Below are positions 5,939 to 11,521 of a DNA stretch of 12,297 nucleotides, piece by piece. Position 1 is the first letter of the stretch; each line of letters opens with the position of its first letter. Position numbers and translations under genes: made by a program. The notes beneath the pieces are model-generated. The model was not told where the DNA came from and did not search any database. It was given only the letters and a program-made list of their open reading frames with translations. Origin of the DNA: Timburyella sp030842085 (GTDB lineage Bacteria > Bacillota > Clostridia > Oscillospirales > Acutalibacteraceae); NCBI GenBank assembly GCA_030842085.1, contig JAUUSE010000054.1, positions 1 through 12,297 on the forward strand. Direction: 5' to 3'.

Positions 5939-7156
5939 ATGGCGAGATTTACTTTACCGAGAGACTTGTATCACGGAAAAGGCGCGTTAGAGCAGCTTAA
6001 GTCACTTGAAGGCAAAAAGGCTATGATATGTGTCGGCGGCAGCTCAATGCAGAAGTTTGGTTTTCTTGACAGGGCAGAGCAGTACCTTAAAGAGGCCGGA
6101 ATGGAAGTAGAAGTATTTAGCGGAATTGAGTCGGATCCTTCAGTGGAGACGGTTATGAAAGGCGCTGAGGCCATGCTCAAGTTCCAGCCTGACTGGATAG
6201 TAGCTATGGGCGGCGGCTCTCCTATAGACGCTGCAAAAGCAATGTGGATAAAGTATGAGTATCCTGATATTACATTTGAGGAGATGTGCAAGGTATTCGG
6301 TATACCAAAGCTTCGTAGGAAGGCGCATTTCTGTGCTATTCCTTCGACATCAGGCACGGCTACAGAAGTAACGGCATTCTCAATAATCACTGATTATAAT
6401 AAGGGTATAAAATATCCTATAGCTGACTTTGAAATTACACCGGACGTTGCTATAGTTGATCCTGATTTGGCAGAAACAATGCCTAAAAAGCTTGTTGCGC
6501 ATACAGGTATGGACGCCATTACACACGCTATTGAGGCTTATGTTTCAACTGCAAACTGCAATTACACAGACCCGCTTGCAATATTTGCTATAAGAATGAT
6601 ACAGAATGACCTTGTAGATTCATACAACGGCGATATGTCTAAGAGAGCTGCTATGCACGACGCTCAGTGCCTTGCAGGTATGGCGTTCTCCAACGCTCTG
6701 CTTGGTATAGTTCACTCTATGGCGCATAAGACGGGCGCTGCCTTTGCTGATTACGGCGCACATATAATTCACGGCGCTGCTAACGCTATGTATCTGCCGA
6801 AAGTTATTGCCTTTAACGCTAAGGACGAAACAGCAGCGAAGCGCTATGCTACAATAGCTGATGAAATGAAGCTCGGCGGCAACAGCGTTGAAGAAAAAAT
6901 CAGACTGCTTATAAATTATCTGCGCGGCATGAACGATAAGCTTAACATACCGCACTGTATAAAGAATTACGGCGCTGACAGCTATCCGACAGAGAACGGC
7001 TTTGTGCCTGAGAATGTCTTCCTTGAGAGACTGCCGGAAATAGCCAAGAACGCTATAGGCGACGCCTGCACGGGCTCCAACCCGCGTCAGCCGAGCCAGG
7101 CCGAAATGGAAAAGCTGCTTAAGTGCTGCTACTACGACGAGGAAGTTGACTTCTAA
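5939..7156 (+). CDS. Iron-containing alcohol dehydrogenase (clostridial type)
   Basis: Group III metal-dependent alcohol dehydrogenase of 405 residues that interconverts an aldehyde and an alcohol with NAD(P)H. In a fermenter it most likely regenerates oxidised cofactor by making ethanol, butanol or a similar alcohol. It resembles the dehydrogenase half of AdhE. The cofactor motif GGGSPIDAAK is at residues 91-100, and PSTSGTATEVT at 135-145. The likely metal ligands are D192, H196, H259 and H278. An in-frame ATG at 5924 overlaps the ribosome site (its ATGGAGG contains GGAGG), so I chose the ATG at 5939, 8 bases after GGAGG, giving MARFTLPRDLY. The segment between H259 and H278 is about 5 residues longer than in E. 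coli FucO. The gene is monocistronic, with its own predicted promoter and terminator. Substrate and NADH versus NADPH preference cannot be read with confidence. Confidence 0.93.
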   Translation: MARFTLPRDLYHGKGALEQLKSLEGKKAMICVGGSSMQKFGFLDRAEQYLKEAGMEVEVFSGIESDPSVETVMKGAEAMLKFQPDWIVAMGGGSPIDAAKAMWIKYEYPDITFEEMCKVFGIPKLRRKAHFCAIPSTSGTATEVTAFSIITDYNKGIKYPIADFEITPDVAIVDPDLAETMPKKLVAHTGMDAITHAIEAYVSTANCNYTDPLAIFAIRMIQNDLVDSYNGDMSKRAAMHDAQCLAGMAFSNALLGIVHSMAHKTGAAFADYGAHIIHGAANAMYLPKVIAFNAKDETAAKRYATIADEMKLGGNSVEEKIRLLINYLRGMNDKLNIPHCIKNYGADSYPTENGFVPENVFLERLPEIAKNAIGDACTGSNPRQPSQAEMEKLLKCCYYDEEVDF

Positions 7157-7171
7157 GCTTGAGATATACAT

Positions 7172-7208
7172 AGCGGCTGCCGCGTAATAATTTTGCGGCA
7201 GCCGCTTT
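7172..7208 (+). terminator. Predicted terminator after the alcohol dehydrogenase gene
   Basis: A perfect 12-base-pair GC-rich stem (AGCGGCTGCCGC at 7172-7183 with 7195-7206) has an 11-base loop and starts 16 bases after the stop codon. The following T-tract is only TTTAG, so leakage into the nfn operon is possible. Its layout resembles the terminator after tuf (TAGCGGC arm, GCCGCTTT exit). Confidence 0.7.
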
Positions 7209-7254
7209 AGTGCGTTATATAGACGCTTTTTATACTAAAAAGGGAGATATTATA

Positions 7255-8097
7255 ATGTATAAAATACTTGAAAAGAGAGAGCTTAATCCTACTGTAACGC
7301 TTATGGTGGTAGATGCTCCGCTGGTAGCAAAAAAGGGTGAACCGGGGCAATTTATCATACTGCGCGTTGACGAGGATGGCGAGCGCATCCCCCTCACTAT
7401 TGCCGATTATGACAGGGAAAAGGGTACGGTAACGATAATTTTCCAAGTAGTCGGCGCTACGACAGAAAAGCTTAATCATTTAAACGAAGGCGATTATATT
7501 CACGATTTTGTCGGTCCTCTCGGCCGCGCCACAGAGACTGATGGACTTAAAAAAGTTGCCGTCGTAGGCGGCGGCGTTGGATGCGCCATCGCATTTCCGG
7601 TTACGAAAAAGCTGCATGAGCAGGGCTGCGAGGTCCATGCCATAGCCGGCTTTAGAAGCAAGGATTTGGTAATTTTAGAGGATGAGTTTGAGAAAAACAG
7701 CACAAAATTCATCAGAATGAGCGACGACGGCACATGGGGAGATAAAGGCCTTGTCACCGACGCGCTGCGCAAGCTTATAGAAAGCGGCGAGACATACGAC
7801 GAGGTCATAACCATAGGTCCGCTGATAATGATGAAGTTTGTATGCGCGCTTACTAAAGAGTACGGCATAAAGACGGTAGCCAGCATGAACCCGATAATGG
7901 TTGACGGCACGGGAATGTGCGGCGGATGCCGTCTTACGGTCGGCGGCGAGACTAAGTTTGCCTGCGTCGACGGTCCTGAGTTTGACGGACATGAAATAGA
8001 TTTTGACGAGGCTATAGCGCGCAGCGCGACTTACAAGGATTTTGAGCGTCATGCATATGAAGAAACCTGTAATCTTTTTAAAGCGGAGGTAAAGTAA
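7255..8097 (+). CDS. nfnA: NfnA: FAD/[2Fe-2S] subunit of NADH-dependent ferredoxin:NADP+ oxidoreductase
   Basis: Small subunit (280 residues) of the cytoplasmic, flavin-based electron-bifurcating transhydrogenase. NfnAB uses reduced ferredoxin plus NADH to reduce two NADP+, or the reverse. This subunit carries an FAD and the NAD(H) site. The protein is of the ferredoxin-NADP reductase/PyrK type: a PGQFIILR and RIPLT FAD-binding region (about 30-48), the nucleotide motif GGGVG at 105-109, and a C-terminal cluster motif D217...C222-GG-C225...C237. The Asp plus three Cys pattern matches the unusual [2Fe-2S] ligation reported for Nfn. An upstream GTG at 7210 is in frame, but its first codons overlap the terminator region. 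The ATG at 7255 has AGGGAG about 8 bases upstream and gives the family's usual N-terminus. It is followed one base later by nfnB. PyrK or sulfide dehydrogenase subunits are homologous alternatives, made less likely by the nfnB partner. Confidence 0.9.
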   Translation: MYKILEKRELNPTVTLMVVDAPLVAKKGEPGQFIILRVDEDGERIPLTIADYDREKGTVTIIFQVVGATTEKLNHLNEGDYIHDFVGPLGRATETDGLKKVAVVGGGVGCAIAFPVTKKLHEQGCEVHAIAGFRSKDLVILEDEFEKNSTKFIRMSDDGTWGDKGLVTDALRKLIESGETYDEVITIGPLIMMKFVCALTKEYGIKTVASMNPIMVDGTGMCGGCRLTVGGETKFACVDGPEFDGHEIDFDEAIARSATYKDFERHAYEETCNLFKAEVK

Positions 8098-8098
8098 G

Positions 8099-9493
8099 AT
8101 GCCTAATATGTCTTTAAAGAAAAATGAAATGCCCTCACAGAGCCCTGAAGTAAGGCGCAGCAATTTTGAAGAGGTTGCGCTGGGCTATACGGAGGAGCAG
8201 GCGATAGATGAGGCTCAGCGCTGCCTCCACTGTAAGCATAAGCCGTGCGTAAGCGGCTGCCCTGTGCATATTGATATTCCTGCCTTTATAAAGGAAGTAG
8301 CGGAGGGCAATTTTGAAAAAGCGTATGAGATAATATCCGAGTCGAGCTCACTGCCGGCGGTGTGCGGAAGGGTATGCCCGCAGGAGACACAGTGCGAGCA
8401 GAAATGCGTCCGCGGCATAAAAGGCGAGCCGGTGGCGATAGGCCGTCTTGAGCGATTTGTAGCTGACTATCATAATGCTCACAGCACGGAAAAGGCTAAA
8501 GCTCCAGCGAAAAACGGGCACAGGGTAGCTGTTATAGGCTCAGGCCCTGCGGGACTCACATGTGCCGGCGACCTTGCCAAGAAGGGCTATGATGTAACGG
8601 TGTTTGAGGCGCTGCACTTAGCCGGCGGTGTGCTGGTATACGGCATACCGGAGTTCCGTCTGCCGAAGTCTATTGTGCAAAAGGAAATCGATACGCTTAA
8701 GGAAATAGGCGTTAAAATCGAAACCAATGTCGTCGTAGGCAAGACATTCTCTATAGACGAGCTGATTGATGAGTACAAGTTTGAGGCGGTATTCATAGGC
8801 TCCGGCGCCGGACTGCCGAAATTTATGAATATAAAGGGTGAAAATTTAAAGGGCGTATATTCTGCAAATGAATTTTTGACCCGTATAAATCTTATGAAAG
8901 CCTATAAGCCGGACGGCAGCACGCCGGTACAGCACAGCAAGCATGTATCGGTCGTTGGCGGCGGCAACGTGGCGATGGATGCCGCAAGATGTGCGCGCAG
9001 GCTTGGCGCGGAGGTAACGGTAGTGTACCGCCGTACTGAAGCAGAGCTTCCGGCGCGTCGTGAAGAGGTCGAGCATGCCATGGAAGAGGGAATAGAGTTT
9101 AAATTCCTGACAAATCCTGTGGAGATAACAGGCGACGATAAAGGCTGGGTAAACGGGCTTATTTGCCGCCAGATGGAGCTTGGCGAGCCGGATGAATCAG
9201 GACGCAGGCGTCCAGTACCAGTAGATGGCAGCGACTTTAAGATTGACACCGACTGCGTAATAATGGCGCTCGGCACATCACCCAACCCGCTTATAAAATC
9301 CACAACAAAGGGTCTTGAAACGCAGAAATGGGGCGGCATAATAGCCGATGAAGAGACCGGCCTTACATCGAGAGAGGGCGTATATGCCGGCGGCGACGCC
9401 GTTACCGGCGCAGCGACTGTTATTCTTGCAATGGGCGCCGGTAAAAATGCGGCTGCCGCTATTGACGAATATCTGCAGAATAAAGGGGAATAG
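8099..9493 (+). CDS. nfnB: NfnB: FAD/[4Fe-4S] subunit of NADH-dependent ferredoxin:NADP+ oxidoreductase
   Basis: Large subunit (464 residues), related to the small subunit of glutamate synthase (GltD-like). In Nfn it holds the bifurcating FAD, the NADP(H) site and two [4Fe-4S] clusters. The N-terminal cluster domain shows C42, C45, C50 and C54, then C89, C93, C99 and C103. In characterised Nfn one cluster ligand is a glutamate, and E96 or E100 could serve, but this cannot be decided here. The FAD Rossmann motif GSGPAG is at 147-152 and the NADPH motif GGGNVA at 287-292. The C-terminal YAGGDAVTGAATVILAMGAG is the flavin motif of this family. The ATG at 8099 is 9 bases after GGAGG inside the end of nfnA; a second ATG at 8108 is possible. 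No glutamate synthase large subunit is nearby and nfnA is adjacent, so Nfn is the better call than GltD. Translational coupling with nfnA and rex is likely. Confidence 0.9.
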   Translation: MPNMSLKKNEMPSQSPEVRRSNFEEVALGYTEEQAIDEAQRCLHCKHKPCVSGCPVHIDIPAFIKEVAEGNFEKAYEIISESSSLPAVCGRVCPQETQCEQKCVRGIKGEPVAIGRLERFVADYHNAHSTEKAKAPAKNGHRVAVIGSGPAGLTCAGDLAKKGYDVTVFEALHLAGGVLVYGIPEFRLPKSIVQKEIDTLKEIGVKIETNVVVGKTFSIDELIDEYKFEAVFIGSGAGLPKFMNIKGENLKGVYSANEFLTRINLMKAYKPDGSTPVQHSKHVSVVGGGNVAMDAARCARRLGAEVTVVYRRTEAELPARREEVEHAMEEGIEFKFLTNPVEITGDDKGWVNGLICRQMELGEPDESGRRRPVPVDGSDFKIDTDCVIMALGTSPNPLIKSTTKGLETQKWGGIIADEETGLTSREGVYAGGDAVTGAATVILAMGAGKNAAAAIDEYLQNKGE

Positions 9494-9496
9494 CAT

Positions 9497-10138
9497 ATGT
9501 CCACCGCAAACCCAATATCTACACAGACATTAAGGCGGCTGCCTACATATTATAATTATCTCAAGTCACTGCCGGCGGATGTAAAGAATATATCCGCGAC
9601 CTCAATAGCAAGAGAGCTGCGGCTCAACGACGTTCAGGTGCGCAAGGACTTGGCGCTTGTGAGCGGCGGTGGCAGGCCCAAGGTAGGATATGTGGTTGAG
9701 TATCTGATGGACGATATAGGGCGTTATTTAAGATATGACTATGTAGACAGGGCTATTTTGGTAGGTGCCGGCAATATGGGTCATGCGCTCATGTGCTACG
9801 AAGGCTTTGCGCAGTATGGACTGGACATAGTGACGGCGTTTGACAACAATAACAGTATTATAGGGACATATATAAACGGAAAGCGTGTGCTGCCCATGGA
9901 GGAAATGGGCAGCATATGCTCCAAGCAGGATATAAAAATAGGCATTATAACGGTACCATCGGCAGCGGCTCAAAGCGTCTGCGACATGATGGTCAAAAGC
10001 GGCATAAAGGCCATATGGAACTTTGCCGCTGTTAAGCTTAATACTCCCAAAGGCGTAATTGTGCAAAATGAGGACCTGGTGGCCTCTCTTGTCGTTCTGT
10101 CTCAGCATTTAAAGCAGGGCGGCAGCGACGTGGATTAG
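9497..10138 (+). CDS. rex: Redox-sensing transcriptional repressor Rex
   Basis: Dimeric repressor that senses the NADH/NAD+ ratio: NAD+ favours DNA binding and NADH releases it. In Gram-positive anaerobes it controls fermentation and hydrogen genes such as alcohol dehydrogenases. At 213 residues it has the normal Rex length. The N-terminal winged helix begins with RRLPTYYNYL (13-22) and includes LRLNDVQVRKDLALVSGGGRP-like family residues at 41-61. The NAD(H)-binding Rossmann domain starts with GAGNMGHAL (90-98) and ends with the domain-swapping C-terminal helix. The ATG lies 3 bases after the nfnB stop, and its GGGGAA ribosome site is inside nfnB, so nfnA-nfnB-rex form one operon. I did not find a convincing canonical Rex operator in the window, so its local targets are unproven. 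Confidence 0.95.
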   Translation: MSTANPISTQTLRRLPTYYNYLKSLPADVKNISATSIARELRLNDVQVRKDLALVSGGGRPKVGYVVEYLMDDIGRYLRYDYVDRAILVGAGNMGHALMCYEGFAQYGLDIVTAFDNNNSIIGTYINGKRVLPMEEMGSICSKQDIKIGIITVPSAAAQSVCDMMVKSGIKAIWNFAAVKLNTPKGVIVQNEDLVASLVVLSQHLKQGGSDVD

Positions 10139-10154
10139 CATCTTGACGTAAGTA

Positions 10155-10169
10155 TCAATTGATAATTGA
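10155..10169. repeat. Short inverted repeat just after rex
   Basis: TCAATT (10155-10160) and AATTGA (10164-10169) flank three bases, 16 bases after the rex stop. It has no T-tract and is too short to call a terminator. Confidence 0.35.
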
Positions 10170-10220
10170 AGCAGGTCGGTGGGGCATAAAATTTGCTGTT
10201 TAATGCTTATTGGCCGATGC

Positions 10221-10290
10221 TTAGGCAATGTGCCGGCATACGAAAAATATACGGCTTGTATATTTTAAACAGCCGGCCGAATTTGCCTAA
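10221..10290. repeat. Extended imperfect hairpin, possible structured RNA
   Basis: Three nested perfect helices line up: TTAGGCAA (10221-10228) with TTGCCTAA (10283-10290), GCCGGC (10232-10237) with GCCGGC (10272-10277), and AAAATATAC (10244-10252) with GTATATTTT (10258-10266) closed by the loop GGCTT. That is 23 base pairs in a 70-base element with small internal loops. A competing 9-base-pair helix, GCTGTTTAA (10195-10203) with TTAAACAGC (10265-10273), could break the inner two. There is no T-tract. It may be a 3' untranslated element of the rex operon, a leader element of the thioesterase gene, or a small repeat. Confidence 0.45.
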
Positions 10291-10475
10291 TCAGTTGAAA
10301 GAGCAGCTAAATGGCAATTGTCCGGCCGAGCATGAATGATGGATGTAGGACAATATTATAGTCTTGTCACATTAGTTGTCATCACGACTTTAACAGTATA
10401 GTCGTTGGATACTGATTGTTAGGACAAGCAATGGTTAGGATAAATAACTTTAAAGATTTATAAGGAGAAATATTT

Positions 10476-10868
10476 ATGACAAATGAGCTGCGTGAAGGAA
10501 TAAGAGGAAGCAGCGAGACGGTAGTTGATGAAAATAATACAGCGCTTACAATGGGCAGCGGTGAGCTGGAGGTTTTTGCCACTCCGGCAATGGTAGCGCT
10601 TATGGAAGAAGCTGCTGCTGAAAGCGTAAAGCCTTATATAGATGAGGGAAGCACTACCGTAGGCACGGCGCTTGAAATAGAGCATGTATCTGCAACTCCG
10701 ATAGGAGTAAGCGTTAGATGTGAAAGCGAGCTTTGCCATGTCGACGGCAGAAAGCTTGTATTCAACGTTACGGCTTACGACAATGCGGGAATAATCGGAA
10801 AGGGCCGGCACGAGCGCTTTATAGTAGAAAAAGAGCGCTTTATGAAAAAAGCAGAAGCAAAAAGATAA
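10476..10868 (+). CDS. FlK-like acyl-CoA thioesterase (hotdog fold)
   Basis: Small cytoplasmic hotdog-fold protein of 130 residues resembling the fluoroacetyl-CoA thioesterase FlK and its many uncharacterised relatives. It is expected to hydrolyse a short acyl-CoA. The family pattern is clear: FATPAMVALMEEAA (34-47), TVGT (61-64), H70 within EIEHVSATPIG, then VDGRKLVFNVTAYD and IGKGRHERFIV. The FlK catalytic residues Thr42, Glu50 and His76 correspond to T36, E44 and H70, a constant offset of 6, so the active site is intact. An AAGGAGA ribosome site lies about 7 bases before the ATG. The gene stands alone between rex and the NuoE/NuoF-like pair. The real substrate is unknown; fluoroacetate defence should not be assumed, and clearing a dead-end or slowly used acyl-CoA is an alternative. 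Confidence 0.85.
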   Translation: MTNELREGIRGSSETVVDENNTALTMGSGELEVFATPAMVALMEEAAAESVKPYIDEGSTTVGTALEIEHVSATPIGVSVRCESELCHVDGRKLVFNVTAYDNAGIIGKGRHERFIVEKERFMKKAEAKR

Positions 10869-10910
10869 AATTAACAACCGGCTAAAAGAGCTGATTGTAA
10901 CAGGCCGTAT

Positions 10911-10940
10911 TTGCAGCTAAGGTGTGTTATACGGTTATAT
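10911..10940 (+). promoter_or_regulatory. Possible promoter of the NuoE/NuoF-like genes
   Basis: TTGCAG (10911-10916) and TTATAT (10935-10940), 18 bases apart, are the best sigma-A-like pair in the 175-base gap before the NuoE-like gene. The leader would be about 97 bases. The match is moderate, and read-through from the thioesterase gene is not excluded because no terminator is seen after it. Confidence 0.35.
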
Positions 10941-11043
10941 AAATAAGGTTTCAACATGATTTCTGCTGCCCTGCAGGAGTTTGTTCTTTTGCACTGACGC
11001 CGAAATTGTGTTTTGAATAAAGGCAAATTGTTTGGAGGTAAGT

Positions 11044-11520
11044 ATGAACGAAAACTTTGACTATGGCGTAGTCGACGGGATACTTAAGGAGCTTGGCTGT
11101 AGTGAAACAAACATTATAGCAATACTTCAAAGTGTTCAGGAGCACTACCGTTATCTTCCGCGCGAGGTGTTTCCGTACCTTGCGTTAAAGCTGGGCGTAC
11201 CTGAGGCGCAGATTTACAGCGTAGCAACCTTTTATGAGAATTTCTCGCTGGAGCCGAAGGGCAAGTTTGTAATAAAGGTCTGCGACGGCACGGCATGCCA
11301 TGTGCGCAAATCGATACCGATACTCGAGCGTCTGCGCAGCGAGCTTAATTTGTCCGATAAGAAGCATACCACCGACGATTTATCGTTTACGGTGGAGACG
11401 GTATCATGCCTTGGCGCATGCGGACTTGCTCCGGTAATTACCGTCAACGACAAGGTATATCCTGCAATGTCGCCGGACAAGGTATCGGCGCTTTTAGGCG
11501 AGCTTAAGGAAGAGGTGTAG
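11044..11520 (+). CDS. hydC: NuoE-like [2Fe-2S] subunit, probably HydC of an electron-bifurcating hydrogenase
   Basis: Thioredoxin-like [2Fe-2S] ferredoxin subunit of 158 residues, of the NuoE/HydC/HndA family. These pair with a NuoF-type flavoprotein and pass electrons between NADH and other centres. The N-terminal helical region ends in LPREVFPYLALKLGVPEAQIYSVATFYENF, typical of the family. The cluster ligands are C80 and C85 (C-x4-C) and C122 and C126 (C-x3-C). A TTG start at 11032 would overlap the ribosome site, so I chose the ATG at 11044, 5 bases after GGAGG at 11034-11038. The next gene starts after a one-base gap, implying one transcript. Full complex I is unlikely in this context; a bifurcating hydrogenase or a formate dehydrogenase-type complex fits better, but the gene that would decide this is beyond the window. 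Confidence 0.85.
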   Translation: MNENFDYGVVDGILKELGCSETNIIAILQSVQEHYRYLPREVFPYLALKLGVPEAQIYSVATFYENFSLEPKGKFVIKVCDGTACHVRKSIPILERLRSELNLSDKKHTTDDLSFTVETVSCLGACGLAPVITVNDKVYPAMSPDKVSALLGELKEEV

Positions 11521-11521
11521 T

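Larger units (their letters stand above)
10139..10475. other. 337-base gap between rex and the thioesterase gene
   Basis: No supported open frame is seen on either strand. The first half holds a long imperfect hairpin (10221-10290). The second half holds several smaller inverted repeats: ATTGTCC/GGACAAT at 10317-10323 and 10348-10354, ACGACT/AGTCGT at 10384-10389 and 10400-10405. It also has TAGGACAA twice (10346-10353, 10420-10427) and TTGTCA twice (10364-10369, 10376-10381). A weak promoter-like pair, TTGTTA (10416-10421) with GATAAA (10439-10444), precedes the thioesterase gene. No known riboswitch class is recognised. Confidence 0.5.

Noticed and set aside
7210..7254. GTG start extending NfnA by 15 residues
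   Set aside because: It begins next to the terminator hairpin, has no ribosome site, and the added residues are not typical of the family. The ATG at 7255 has a good site upstream.
7231..7254. CTTTTTA/TAAAAAG hairpin just before nfnA as a regulatory stem
   Set aside because: It consists almost only of A-T pairs with a three-base loop, so it would be unstable and is likely fortuitous.
10415..10432. ATTGTTAGGACAAGCAAT as a Rex site upstream of the thioesterase gene
   Set aside because: Only the outer bases are symmetrical, and the right half does not match TTAACAA at the expected spacing.
10956..10997. 13-codon open frame upstream of the NuoE-like gene, a possible leader peptide
   Set aside because: It has only a weak AAGG ribosome site and no run of regulatory codons or attenuator hairpin, so chance occurrence is the simpler explanation.
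11032..11043. TTG start extending the NuoE-like protein by four residues
   Set aside because: The TTG overlaps the GGAGG ribosome site that serves the ATG at 11044.
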